DNA of 64,000 nucleotides from Mangifera indica. Its lineage: Eukaryota > Streptophyta > Magnoliopsida > Sapindales > Anacardiaceae. Where the stretch lies: the NCBI RefSeq assembly GCF_011075055.1, contig NC_058137.1, positions 1,178,001 to 1,242,000 of the forward strand. The letters run 5' to 3'. Below, piece after piece: positions 13,061-25,604 of the stretch (the stretch's first letter is position 1; every line of letters begins with the position of its first letter). Made by a program: the position numbers and the translations under genes. The notes under the pieces were generated by a model. It saw only the letters and a list, made by a program, of their open reading frames with translations. It made no database searches and had not been told where the DNA came from.

Positions 13061-15813
13061 AAGCACTGGTCAAACCAGCCGTAACCAGGATTTAAGTAAT
13101 TAATTACAATTTATCAACAACAAGATTGGCTTTTATCTTTTCTATTTTACCATTTTACCCTCCACTTTCACCTCTTATTTCTTCCCCTACCATTTCCCTT
13201 TCTCCCTCAGAACGAAGAATACTAAGTGGATTCATTTTGAGTTTATTTAAATTTAATTCTTGATTTAATTTATTCAATTTTTAAATTAGTAGATATATGA
13301 TGACATCAAATTCGAGCTTGAATTATTATGATAATTAGTTTAATGAATTCGTTAATAACTTATATACAATGATACATATTAAAGCCGAACTTGAAAATCA
13401 TATGTCTTCTAAATCTCATGTCTTTCAAAACTCCTAACATCGAGTTAAGCTTTATCAAACTCAAATTTAGATTTGAAAATAACTTGAATCTGTGTTCTTT
13501 TAGGTTAAGGTAGTCTATTGGTTGTTTCGAAGTCATGAACGAGAGTAAAATTGGGAGGAGATTATGTCCAGAATGGTAATTTCATAATATACCTCCTCGA
13601 TATTCAACCAAGGGCGCCTCGATTGAAGTGACAGGGCAGTCAGTCAAAGTTAGGAAATTAGTTTTAAAAAAGCATGTTTCCGGTGTGGTCAAAGAGACCT
13701 ATCAATATAGTTGTTTGACTACAAACCTTTAACGTTCGAACTCCACGTGGCGGAAGATCGACGGTCAACATTCAACACTTAAGCCAACTGGGCCCCACAC
13801 TGACATCAACAACTTGTCTTCTAAAAAGTAATATTAATCAACCACGCGCCGTAACGCGTGAAGACAGTTCACATCATCACCTCCCTCCAGCATCAGGCCC
13901 AACTTTCGCCTTACTTTTTACTGCTCATCTCATGGTCACGGGATAATAACAAAAGTAATCCCTAAGATTTAGCTTGTTTTATTTGGTGTTATAATATATT
14001 TTTGGTAACGCTTTGGTCCTTATTTAAACAAGGTGTAATTGAGTCCTGATTTCACTTGGAAGAGCTCAAGCTACAACTCACCGAACTGATGATTTTTCAA
14101 TTCGAATTCAACTGAAGTTAAATTCAAAAAAAAAATCTTAACCCCCTTATTTTTTAAAGTACTCTTTTATTATTTATTTTTTAATTAAAAAAATAAAAAT
14201 ATTATTTTAAAAATATTAATATGAAATTTAAAATTATTTTAAAATTATTGATATTTTATTTGAATAAAGTCATAAACTCGACTCAAAAATAAATTTATTT
14301 TTAATTATTTTAAATTTATTTTAAAGTACTATTTGAGCCGATTACCCTCAAATCTAAACTCGATTCAAAAATCAAATTCAAATAACCAAACCCCAGCTCT
14401 GCATACAATCTTATTTTTAATTAAGTATTTTATATATCTGTTCATAACGTTGCTTTTGACAAATTTGAGGGACAGTGTTGTCATTTTCTGCACAGTGATC
14501 CATTGTCATATTTGGCAGCGCCATGAACACCATTTTCAACAGTCAAATCTCTTTTGTTTCTAAATTCAATTATACATGTTTGAAAGGTGTCTTATTTGAC
14601 TAATTCATCATTAATCACATTAAATTTATAACAGTTAATATGACTCGTGACATTCATAGTGCCATGGTATTCAAGTTTTACAGCTCCATTGTTATACTTT
14701 GATTAGTTGAAGAGTAGGTAATCCAAGCCAAATCGAGTTCAAAAAAGGTTTAATCGAATATTGATTTAAATTTGTTTGATTTTTTAAATAAAATAAAAAA
14801 ACATAAAAAGATCATTAATAAAAAAATATCATCAAAATTAAGGGAAGAGGCTGCGAATTGGTCTTTCTAATCTCCTTCTATTTTTTTTTTTTAAATTCAA
14901 AATATTGGAAAATAGTTTAATATACTTTGTGCAAACAAAAAATTGATCACATGACCAAAGAATTACTACAACTTAAATCAAATAAGATATTTATATCAGA
15001 TTTTTAAGTAGTTTAAAATATTTAAACCCGCGAGCAAAATAATATGTGAATTTAGAAAATAACAAAAAGATTAAAAAAAAAAGGGTTAAAACTCACATTT
15101 CACCGTAAAAATAGATCCTTAATGGTGTACATAATATGATAATACATTGGTTAGATTATTAGGGTTTTTCATCATTTGGATGAATCTTCTAGTCATAAAA
15201 TTCAAATCAAAGTTTTAATACACAGATTCCTAATAATTCGTCTAGACTCAAGACCATTCATTAAATTTGTTAATGAACAACCATATTCTTTATGTTTTAG
15301 TGGTGGGTGGATTGGACATTTCGACCCGAGGGCTTAAACGGGCCTGATCAATCAAACCCAAGTCCGAAATTTTGGTCTAGACCCCAATGTTATATGGGCC
15401 ATATACAATATCCATTACCTAGATGGGTTAGATATGATGTTTGGAATTAAGGGTCAATTCCATCAAAGTTGTTTCGATGTTCGGCTTGACTTGAACCCTA
15501 TTTTTCTAATTCTTTTAGGACGATTCTTCTACATTTTATTCTTTGACCATTTTTTTTAATTTTTTTAAGTGATAAATAACAATTTATTCTCTAGTGATTT
15601 CAACGAGACAAAATCAATCCCCAGTTAACTCTTCTAGATTTAAACCGAGAGCTGGCCCTTTTCAGGTTCTATTCAGCATGATTATACTCCTGTGGATCCA
15701 TATGAGAACTTTTGTTCACTATATTACTTGATAAATTTAATATTTTTGTTAGTAAAATTCCATTTAAAAGGAATAACATATCACAGATAATGACACCCAT
15801 AAGAGGAGGTAAA
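13061..15813. other. AT-rich intergenic DNA with old dispersed repeats
   Basis: No gene recognised. Degenerate CTCGA/TTCAAA-type repeats occupy about 13220-13510, 14040-14400 and 14700-14780. Another diverged copy, with GGATTGGACATTTCGACCCG near its left side, lies at about 15300-15670. G-box-like ACGTGG occurs near 13745 and ACGCG-type sites near 13850. Confidence 0.4.
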
Positions 15814-16677
15814 TTATAGTAATCCATAGTAGCTACTGGAAGATTTACATATCAAATTCATTGCCCTCCAAACAAATTTTGAAATATAGCTTGGAGCCTT
15901 ATCATAATTTCCGAAACTGTTGAGATGGAACACCAATGGACAAACCACTGCGGCAATCACTGCATAAGCCAAAGCAGTCATGAATCTTCTTCCACAAACG
16001 TATTTCTTCAGCAACAGAGCCAAGCTTAATAAAATAACAAAGGCAAGAGCTTTCTCAGACACAATTGATCGAAACAGAAATCCCAGAATCCCAACAACCA
16101 AACAAACCATATTCACTGGTTCCTACAAAAACCAACAACATACGTGTATATTAAATGATGCAATTTTCTGTCAATTTAAAGCCAAGATGAATTACTATAA
16201 CAATTATTAGAATCCGAGAGGATTCAAGAAAGTCTACTACGTATATGAGCGATTCACATAAAAACAATCAATGGGCGAATTTTTTTACATACCGACATTA
16301 AATAAAAAGAGATGGTAAAGTTATTAAATTCGTACCTCCAATCGTCTCAAATGACTAATGGAAGATTTGGTTTCTTGGGGTTGAAGATTTAAGGTTTCTG
16401 TTGCAGCAATAGAGCGTTTCTTGTCCCGACGAGGACGAAGCCTTGCGAAGCCTCTGAGGAGTCTGGATTTGAGAGTTGATTGTTGTTGTTTGGGAGACTC
16501 TGATTTCACTCCGAGGATGAAGTATCTCCGGATTCTAAACCAAATGGAAAGTCGCTGGAAATTCCAGGAGGAGGGAAGGGGTAATGACCTTGTTGCTTTG
16601 AATCTGAAATTGAAGTACTTGGATCTTGCGTAAACGCTGATTCTCCATTGCGGCTGCTGCTGCTTCTCTGCTTGCAT
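15814..16677 (-). CDS. Small hypothetical membrane protein (unknown function)
   Basis: Two coding exons, 16336-16677 and 15814-16122, give 216 aa. The first exon codes a basic, Gln/Arg-rich N-terminal half (many RR and KK pairs), which could be a cytosolic/nuclear-facing or organelle-targeting region. The second codes about three hydrophobic segments (VCLVVGILGFLF, ALAFVILLSLALLL, ALAYAVIAAVVCPLVFHL), followed by a short polar end. Splice sites are canonical and phase 0, and the frame is open across the junction, which supports a real gene. I do not recognise a named family and assign no function. Confidence 0.65.
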
Positions 16678-18546
16678 TGTTTGGAAGAAAATGCAGAGTT
16701 GACGTGAGTAAAGACTTTACTAGCCTTTAGGCGTCTATTATTATGAGTGTTATTTTATGAGCTCCCCGAGGTTTCATATTTTATGGTAATACCCAAAAAA
16801 ATTCAACAACCTCTCGCTTTGAGCTTGAATTTGAGTTGACGTAGAATGACTTAAGTTCGAATCAAGAGTTAGATTAAACTCGTTTAAATAAACAAACCAA
16901 ATTTGATTTAACTCAAACATTTATGTTTGAATCGCTTTAGATTGAATTTAAAATTAAATTATTTTCAAACCAAATTTAATTCTCAACTCATAAATTTAAA
17001 ATCGTTAGAGATTTTAGGGTTTTCTTTGAACATTGTCACTTATGGGTCAAATTGGAATCTGTTTTAAACTTGGGAATGATTATGCAATCTTTGATGGTCC
17101 AAGTTATGGCATTATTAAGTGTAGTAGATGCATTCACAAAGGTGAGGGGATTCCTTTCTTCTCCGTTAAGGTTTCAGTAAACCAGTTGCTTTCTAGAATT
17201 AAAAAAGCCAACTTCCTAATTGGATGAAAGAAATTTTACATCACTTCATTGCAAATATGTATGACATAAATGGTTTACAATGTGAGTATGCAAAGATTTT
17301 TAGAGCAATGTTACGTGTATCTAATTTTGAGTATTTAATTAAAGACTTAAATAATGTGTTATCATATAATTGAGTATTATTATATTTTTAATTTAAAATA
17401 ATTTAATTATATTATAAAATACCTAATTAAATATTGAATACCTAGCTTTATTGAAAATTTTACTTGTATCATTATTGATCAATTAATGAGAAAGGTAGAC
17501 AGTATGAGTCACAAATTTTATTAATGAGTTGAGAAATTTGATGCTATTAAATGTGAGAAATTGACCTTTTCTTTATATAGTGAGTTAGTTCGATTTTGAT
17601 CCATGGTAAGCCAAACAAAGCCTAGTTTGAGATTGATTCAAATATAAAAGAATTAATTTAAAATTGATGATTTAATACTTTAATTTGACTAAAAATAATT
17701 TAATTTTAGATTTAAACTTGAAATTTTTTTATGCAAATGAGTCTTACCTCTAACTTGAACTCGTTTTATTTGATCAGAACACAAATAGTTTATATCAATT
17801 AAATATGACACGAAATTGATGTATAAATAAACTATTTCAATTAAATGTAAAATTAAGAATCCAGCCAAACTCGAACAAGACCCAACACAATATCATTTGG
17901 ATTCAAAAGAGTTAGTTCAATATCAATTTGAGATCATATTCAAACTTAGCTCGAAAATAATTTTAACACTAAATTCAATTTAAGTTAACTCAAACTCAAA
18001 TAGATTTGTTTTATAAAAGCGAGTCAAATCCTTATTTCAAACTTGACTTGTTCAAACAAAACTTAAATAGTTTAGATTAAATCTAACCCTTCTTGTGAAA
18101 AGAAACTGATGTAGAAATAAATAGTTTCGATAAAATGTAATTTAAAATAGGTAAAATTTAGAATCATCACCCAATACATTAGTGTTGGAACAATATTATA
18201 TGCATTCAGTATTAAATATTTAATTGAATATTTAGATAATATAATATCATAGGATTGAATATTGAAAAATGGATGCAAGTAGTTTTATTGTCACTGTTGA
18301 TTGATGAATTAACACTTTCCATGTAAATATTTCCTTAAAATTCTGAGATCAACAAGTTAGGATGACACAACCAAAAATGGGCCAAAAACCAAACGACCCA
18401 TGGCAAAAATACACCTAAAAATTGATCTTGCACATGATCTGATGCAATTCCACATGCAAAATGGGATCAGAAATCGACAACCAAACCATGAACCTAGTGT
18501 TGCTAATTTGATTTCTCTCTCCTTCATCAGCTAAATATCTCATATA
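16678..18546. other. Repeat-rich intergenic DNA
   Basis: No gene seen. Degenerate CTCAAACTTGAATTTGAG-type repeat DNA lies at about 16800-17010 and 17580-18070. MITE-like AT-rich palindromes lie at about 17310-17460 and 18170-18290. The plus-strand ORF at 17033-17227 has no family resemblance. Confidence 0.4.
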
Positions 18547-19089
18547 TTAATCCACCAGCCTGCTCGCTTGCGCTTGTTGAGCAGCTGCCGATCCAGTTTC
18601 AGGTGGCCGAGCTGAACTTGCGGCGTTTTCCAGCAACGAATGTCTACAATTTGGGCACGATGAGTGTGACAAAAGCCATGTGTCTATGCACCTCACATGG
18701 AAGCCATGGTTACATATTGGCAGAACCCGAACTTTCTCACCATCGACAAATTCACCAAGGCAAATTGGACACTCGGTGGCTGGAATATTGACGCCTTCAC
18801 CGTAAACAGCAACCGGGATCTGCCGCAAATCTCGCTTCTTCAGGCCTGTTGCAGCGAGACGTGCGGCGGCTTGCTCTGCTGTCTCCATCGCAAACCTATG
18901 ACTACAACGCAAAGCGCAACGAACTATTGAGTTCAAACCAAGTGCCGCAATCAAAGCACACAACAAAGCCGCCAAGATTATGACCATACTGGTATCGAAG
19001 TTGCTCTCTTTAATGTATCCATCACGTGTTTTGTTGATTCCACTAACCGGAGACACACTGATCTCCGTGTCAAGAAGCCGACGATTCAT
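18547..19089 (-). CDS. ATL-type RING-H2 E3 ubiquitin ligase
   Basis: Intronless, 180 aa, as usual for the ATL family of membrane-anchored E3 ligases, many of which respond to elicitors or hormones. A hydrophobic segment at about 35-56 ([18 protein letters not shown]) anchors it. The GLD-like motif reads [17 protein letters not shown] at 81-97. The RING-H2 ligands are all present: Cys107, Cys110, Cys126, His128, His131, Cys134, Cys145, Cys148, with the conserved Pro and Trp ([14 protein letters not shown]). It resembles the short ATL73-80 group. The substrate is unknown. The start codon is the first ATG of the frame and gives the expected length. Confidence 0.93.
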   Translation of the reverse strand: MNRRLLDTEISVSPVSGINKTRDGYIKESNFDTSMVIILAALLCALIAALGLNSIVRCALRCSHRFAMETAEQAAARLAATGLKKRDLRQIPVAVYGEGVNIPATECPICLGEFVDGEKVRVLPICNHGFHVRCIDTWLLSHSSCPNCRHSLLENAASSARPPETGSAAAQQAQASRLVD

Positions 19090-22000
19090 ATCTTAACCAC
19101 TAACGGGCAGAAAACCCTGAAAGTTTTGATGGGGTTTTTGCTTTTGAAGTGAAGGATATTTTTGTGTTTTAGGGCTCAAGAAAACTCAACTCAAAGCTTC
19201 ATCAAAGTGATCTTCCTTCGAGTAAGAAAGTGACAGATATGAAGAGCATCTTATACTGGCTGTAAATTGGTTGCCTGAGTGGCTGTTAGTGGAATCCGGG
19301 ACCCTTTTGCTGCATGATATTCCAACAAAATGGTCCTCTATACTGGGATAATTTTTATCAGAATTGAGATAATGCAATTGAAGAAGAAATATTCAGGCTT
19401 ACCTGTTGATTGTAATACATGTTGGGATAAAAATATCTCAAATTTAGCATTATCCAGAGAAATTGTAAAAGTGACTTGTGTGGTGCAGATAGATGTAGTG
19501 GACGGCACGCTAGATCATTTATATCCAGGTAATTGTTGCCTGAGATGAAGAAGATACAATAAGAGAAATCAAGTGGCAGATTTGCCCAACTAATCATGAT
19601 TAAACACTTAATAGATATTATACGATATTTATAAACACCAAGAAACTTAGAAATACCAAATTTGATTGTAAGAGTTGTGCTAGAAACTAAACCAAGTGAG
19701 AGACAGTTAGATTGATGCAAGTTTGGAACAGTTGGTGGGCTTTCTCATGTTATCGTAATTGAGAGTTCTATGTAAGATAGTTAAGGTAGAAGTGTTTAAA
19801 TCTGATCATTAACTATGATATGATGTCTATAGTGTGTTATTGATCCATTTTACAACAGGAGCTATCTTGAGAGAGAATTAAGTCAAGGTAATGGCAATTA
19901 GGGGTGGATTAATTTAAGTTTTAAACAAGCTTGGCTAGATTTTATATAATCAAATTTAAGCTTGAGTTTATGGGCCTTTTAGCTCATCAAACACATGAAT
20001 TTAGAAAAAATTAATTGAAATTAATTAAAATAATATATTTTTAATTAATACATATAAAATAATATTATTTTTGTTTATTTTGACTCATTTATAATATTAA
20101 ATAGAGTTTAAACTTGATTTCAATTTAATATTATAATTAAATTTAAGTTTAACTCATTCTAAAATAAAATGGAATTAGTTAAAGGTAGCACGTCAAAGGT
20201 TGAGCCTAACTTTTTCAAACAAAGCGGCTCAAATAGTCTCTCACATGTTATCTGTCCACCTTTTTCACTACAAAAGATGAACCAAGTATTCCTTTTAGCT
20301 TTTGGGCAGGTAAAATTATATCAATTTACATCAATCAAATTACTTAAAAACTTCCCTTCAGAAAACTGATAAGAACTGGACGTGTCAAATGGGTCGTACT
20401 GACATTTGACTTTTCAAACATGAGACGGCACCGGGCACGGGTATTACAGAAGAAGGAAAAGGGACGATGGACTGTCTTTGTGGCTACTGTATTTTCTGGT
20501 CCACAAATATCCCATTTTGTGAACCGTAAGCATTCATCAGTAATGTTTGGTGTGGGTTACGTTACGTCATTATTGAAGCCTCACATACCACATGCGCAAA
20601 ATTGATTGGTTGGGTTGAATACCATGTTGGATCATTGCCCCAAACATAGATTCGATTTAAATTAAAGTCTAATTCAAACACGTTAAGTTCAAACAATGAT
20701 AACCCCACTTTGTTATCAAATTGAGCCAACACTAATAAGGCAAATTCATCATTAATCGGGTGAGTCAAATTTAACTCAAATTCATAATTTTAAATTTAAG
20801 TTAAATTCAAATTAATTTTTTATTCAGTTTGGGTTAAATTCAGCGGTAGATCAAGCACCTTTTACTATCCGATAGAATTAGGTAGGATTGAAAAGATAAA
20901 GCTCTTGGCAGCTGCACCCATTACACGACAATTTCTTTAAGCCATGCTAGCGATTGATGCCCAAGTTTACCAAACCCTATTATTTCAGAACACGCAAATG
21001 GTAAAGATAGCTTTAACTTTTTGTCCTATTGTTCATTCGGCAGGTGGCCTCCAACGGGGCCCTTAACACTCTAGTTTCGTGGACAACTTTGACAGTATAC
21101 TGGACTTGTTTCTGGTTCTTGTGAAAAGCAGATGATTCTTTTTTTTTTTTAAAATTTTTTATCATCTCTTTATGAAATGCAAAGCCTGGAATAATTTAAG
21201 TTCAAGGTGCCCATATCTAAGACAAGACTAGGCCTCTTATATTTTGAATTTCAATAAAATTATTTATATAAATAATAGGTATAATTTTGTATATAAATAT
21301 TAATATATTATTATATAATTGATTATTATTTAATTTTTAATTTAAAATTATCTAATTATATAATGATATATTATTATTTATATACAAAATTATACACAGA
21401 ATACTACTCAAATACGAGATCTTTCCTAACTACTTTTAACCATAATTAACACATAGCATCTCATAACATGAACCAATGCCCACTTTGGAGTAAAGAATTG
21501 GTTTCGTAAATGATATATCATTATTTAATTGAATGTTATTTTATAATTATTTAAAATCATTTAATCATATGATAATATATTATTTGTATATCTAATTATG
21601 TACTCAAAAGTATATATATATATATAATTTTACTGAATCCTAAATAAAAGATAAAATAAATAATTAAATTACTCAATTATATGATGACACGTTATCGTTC
21701 TTATTCGTTTACACTTATTTGATTAATATATGTAGCATTACTCTCTCATAATCATTGAAGTTGATACTCTTTAAATTAAATAACTAGTCTTTATAACTTG
21801 AAGGCGGAGATATATTGCATTGAATTAGTCTCAAATTTATGTACTAATGAATTTGAATTGAGCTTGAACAAAGATTGGTTTGGATCTACTTAAATCCAAA
21901 AATCTAACCTGAACTCACTCAGATTGGTGATAAAGTTGTCACATAAATTGCCAAAAAGTTTTCAAAAAATTAAGAAATATTATCATAGATAATCAATAAT

Positions 22001-22722
22001 CGTCAAACAAAAAGAAAAATCATTAAAAAAGATGAAAAGTTATTAAAGAAAATAAATTCATCGACAAATTTTTGACAACTTGTAGGATTCAAACTTTAAC
22101 TCAAGTTAAACCCTGAAGCAACTTGATTTGTATTCATAGTTTATTCCGTGGAGGTCTACTAATATGTATTGATATGGATAATGCACTTCCTTTTAATTTA
22201 AGCTATTAGATGGCCTCACAACTTAGAATTTAAGGTAAATTTTGAAAAAATACATTAGTTCGTATAATTATTATGAGAAAATTTAGAGTGTCCAATGATT
22301 TTCAGTTAATCTTGCTGGATTCTGTAACCGAAAAGTACACTTATACACTACTTCTTTATTTTTGATTTTTTTTTTTAGTGAAGAATCTTATTAAAGTCAG
22401 ATCATACATTTCTTTGAGATATAAACAATTATATTAAACAAATCAAATTTTAAATTTAGTGATCGGTTTCATAAATACTGAATAAGTAAGTCATTTTATT
22501 CTTGAAATGTTAATAAAAGAGTCCTAAACTCATATAATTTTATATATAAAATCTCTTATTTTATCATTCACTTTACTTATTAAGGTTCATTATTCTCATT
22601 TTACTCGAAGCTGCAACAGTCCCTTTCACAGGCAGAATCAAAACAGGGAAAATCAGAAACTGAAACTACTAATAATAAAAGTGAAAACTAGCACAAATAA
22701 GACACCAGCACGCAGGAGAGGA
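19090..22722. other. Intergenic DNA with repeats
   Basis: No gene supported. A possible left end of a hAT-like element (TAGGGGTGGATT) starts at 19899, followed by decayed CTCGA-type repeat to about 20180. Related decayed repeats lie at 20620-20850 and 21820-22140. MITE-like palindromes lie at 21272-21408 and about 21490-21620. The stretch at 20400-20600 is less AT-rich, but its ORF shows no known domain. Confidence 0.4.
21272..21408. mobile_element. MITE-like AT-rich palindrome
   Basis: The ends form an inverted repeat (left ATAATTTTGTATA, right TATACAAAATTAT) around a core with ATATAATGATATATTA, also seen in other copies in this window. No coding capacity. A target duplication was not resolved. 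Confidence 0.45.
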
Positions 22723-22812
22723 TGAAGATACCTGCTAAAGTGAGTGGAGGCACTGATCTTGTAAGGAAGATCAAGACCGTATTCGAGGAAGCCCAGCAGC
22801 TAGGCCGAGGTT
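22723..22812 (-). pseudogene. nsLTP pseudogene fragment (C-terminal part)
   Basis: Read on the minus strand, this short piece lines up with the end of exon 1 of the nsLTP genes further right. It keeps LPYKISASTH but lacks the last two cysteines of the eight-cysteine motif (KCG has become EYG, and the final TNC has become THF). Nucleotide similarity continues to the position of the splice donor, so it derives from a genomic copy and not from a processed mRNA. No signal peptide or upstream cysteines remain. Confidence 0.6.
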
Positions 22813-22925
22813 GAACTTCATCCATGAACTCCATTAACTGCATTTCTCAAGTATTTTCAAACAATTCAATCATATTTTAAAATTAGTTTCTTCACTTATC
22901 TAAAGTACTCAATATAAAAATAACA

Positions 22926-23104
22926 ATAAAACTATGTATACCTATTTTTGGTGTATAATTTATGTACACAGATGAGGTGTTATCATGTGATTGAATATTT
23001 TTTTATTATATGATAATACATATTTTAAAATCACCTAATTATATGATGACATATCACTGTATATATGAATTGTGTACAAAAAATGGGTACACATAGCATT
23101 GCTC
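22926..23104. mobile_element. MITE with inverted terminal repeats
   Basis: The left end has CTATGTATACCTATTTTT at about 22932. The right end at about 23079-23096 is its imperfect reverse complement (AAAATGGGTACACATAG). The AT-rich core includes ATTATATGATGACATATC, shared with copies at 28.9 and 29.1 kb. Non-coding. Confidence 0.55.
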
Positions 23105-23269
23105 TACAAATAATGTAGCCTAAAAATGACGCTCTATATAATTTTCCATTTTAGAGTATCAGAAATAATTAATAGATTTAGGGCAGGGGGTGACCACGAA
23201 ATTCTGTTTCCTTTCTTCTTCTTCACAAATTCTCATTAATTAATATTAAACTGGTGAGGTTTTATTGAA

Positions 23270-23530
23270 TTAATGAGGCGGTTGCAGAACCTGCATTAAT
23301 AGGAACTTGTTGGAATCATAAAAATGTGGGGATTCAGCCTCTCCATTTGGTAAGCGACAACAATTTACCTCCATTGGCTGTGCTTCAAGTAATACCACAA
23401 GTGTGTTTCTGACCACAACTTCAACTTGACAACATCCATCAACCAGTTGGCAGCAATGTTGTTTTCCTTGCCTTGAACATGAGTGGTGCGTCGGCAAGCA
23501 TTTAGATCTGATAGTGAAAGTGAAGACTCT
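23270..23530 (-). pseudogene. Retroelement-like coding relic, copy 1
   Basis: On the minus strand the frame reads a stretch like HVQGKENNIAANWLMD, which recalls the RNase H end of plant LINEs (REGN-AADWLA). It then shifts frame to LEAQPMEVN and LPNGE. A second diverged copy lies at 24.5 kb. The RNase H assignment is an inference from short motifs; it could be another decayed gene. Confidence 0.3.
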
Positions 23531-24504
23531 TATAGCTTCTTTTTGCTAATATAACAATACCCGGAAGCATGGAACAATCATTTTTTTTTTTTTATTGAGA
23601 TGATCGCTTTTTTTTTTTAATTAAAGAAATTGAATTTTTAGATTTTTTAATTAAAGACCATTTTTATTTTAATGAAGTATCTGAACCTTTAAAATTTTCT
23701 ATAAGAAGGATTAAAACTTTCAGTATTTTTTTAAGCTTAAACTTGGTAAGTTTCTCTTAAATTAGTTCAAATTTGGTTTAGTTTGAGAAGAGTTGAACTC
23801 AAGTTTAACTATAGTATTAAATTAAGTTTGAACTGAGTTCAATTTGGTGTTGTAACTAAGCCAAAATTGATCAAAACAACGTCTTTTTTATGTGTATTAA
23901 TCAAAATAATATTATTTTAATCGATTCAAATTAAACTTTTTTAGACTTAAGAGCCTTACAAATTGAATACTTTCCAAATTCAAATTTGAGAATCTAAAAC
24001 ACTTAAGCTCGAACTCAAGTTCAAATTCTCTTAAACTGAGTTTATTTTGGACTCATTCGAATCGAGCTAACAATCAAACTGGAAAAAACTTTATTTAAAT
24101 CTACTGCTAATTAAGATGGACTCTGTTCAATATATGTTAGGATTTCATTGAGTACGAATATTACTTAAAATGTGTTGATTTTCTAGAACACTTGACTCAA
24201 ACCTTACCCCAAAATGGCCATGGCCACCAATCTACCACACTCGCTCATCCTTCTTCCTTGTACCCACCCAATCTTGCCCTGTGACCACCTCATTATGAAT
24301 AACCAAACTCTACACCCAAAAATAAAACTTAAAAGAGAACAAAATTGAATAAAAATAAAGTATAAAAAAGTTGAGAAAAAACCCAATTCTATAGTAGTAT
24401 AAGCAATTCGAATATAAGAAGGATTACGCAACTTAGACGAATCTTCCTAATTTACATAAAACCCTAAAACATCTAAACTTGTAAAAACAAAATTCTAATG
24501 AAAA

Positions 24505-24660
24505 TTAGAAAAGCTCTCTTGTCTCTCCATTTGGTAAGTTTGCACTGTTTAGCTCTATTGGCCGTGGCAGTACTGTGTTTCTGACCACAAATCATCTACC
24601 AATTGACGGCAATATTCAGCTTTCCTTGTCTTGAATGCTTTGGCACTTGAATGTGATAGT
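24505..24660 (-). pseudogene. Retroelement-like coding relic, copy 2
   Basis: Shares with copy 1 the nucleotide strings CTCCATTTGGTAAG and GTGTTTCTGACCACAA and, on the minus strand, the peptide pattern VVRNT...P-E-N...LPNGE. Stops and indels interrupt it. It shows that a single ancestral sequence sits here twice, about 1.2 kb apart. Confidence 0.3.
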
Positions 24661-25170
24661 GAAGTTCTTATTATGCTATTCCTCTTGTTGATTCGACATA
24701 AATTATGCGTATTAAGTTTATCTGAATCCTTACAACTTTTAATTTCATTATTTTATAAGCTATATGCATATGATGAATCAATAGCAGTTATTGAAATTAG
24801 ATTGATTAGAATTCATATGAATCAATCTTACACATGCAACTTCTTTTGGCTTCCACGATTTCTACAGTCAATATTTATTCTTTTTCACTGACGGCCATGC
24901 TTGTGTGGTTGAGATTTCTTTACCATTTTTTCTAGTTTTTTTAAGCGTTTTTATTGATCAATAATCTTTTAACCTTGAAGATAGATAACTCTTCAGCCAA
25001 TCGGAAGTTCAATACGAAGAAAATTAGGTGAGATAATTTATATAAAATAGAGTAGTGTCTATCACGCACGATTCATACATAAAATGGTGGGTACAGACTC
25101 ATTGTACCCACTTTATTCGATTCAACATAATTTATTTATTTTCCGAGAAATATGGCTTCTCTGCACGAAC

Positions 25171-25604
25171 TCACTTCACGCTGCAACATAACAACAAACA
25201 AAATTAGTAAACAATAAGGAAAATATTCACAATAGAGTGTTAAAAAAAAGTGTTTACGTGTTGCAGTCAGTTGATGGGCTGATCTTGTAAGGGATGCTAA
25301 CACCGCACTTGCCGGGAAGGCCAGCTGCAAGACTATAGTTGATGCCTGAGATGGATGATGCAGCGGTTTTGAGGCACTTGCAGGCCGTCTGGCGGTCAGC
25401 TGTGGTCTTGGCTGAATTTTGAAGTGACTTGATTCCATTGCAGCAAGCCGCAGCTGGAACCCCGCCAGATTTGAGGTAGTTTATACATGGTCCGAGGTTG
25501 CTTGTCACTTGACCACAAGTGATTGCAGCTTGGGCAATGGGCGCACCCACCACCATACACAGCACCACCAAACCAGCCAGTCGAAGAGCCAGAGTGTTTG
25601 CCAT
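25171..25604 (-). CDS. LTP: Type 1 non-specific lipid-transfer protein (array member 1)
   Basis: Secreted cuticle/defence-related lipid carrier, 118 aa. Exon 1 is 25258-25604. After an intron, exon 2 (25171-25180, 10 nt) supplies the last residues, giving the ending CNTVK. The signal peptide is about 1-27 ([15 protein letters not shown]). The mature part has the eight-cysteine pattern C...C...CC...C-C...C...C, the TTADR element and PYKIS, both used as LTP1 signatures. A TATA box (TATATAAA on the minus strand) lies at 25678-25687. This is the most diverged member by position and start sequence ([11 protein letters not shown]), and the array ends here on the left except for the scrap at 22.7 kb. 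Confidence 0.95.

Noticed and set aside
17033..17227. 64-codon ORF with two Cys pairs
   Set aside because: Too short, in repeat-rich DNA, and cysteine spacing fits no zinc-binding family I know.
19358..19720. 120-codon minus-strand ORF upstream of the ATL gene
   Set aside because: Composition like surrounding non-coding DNA; no family match.
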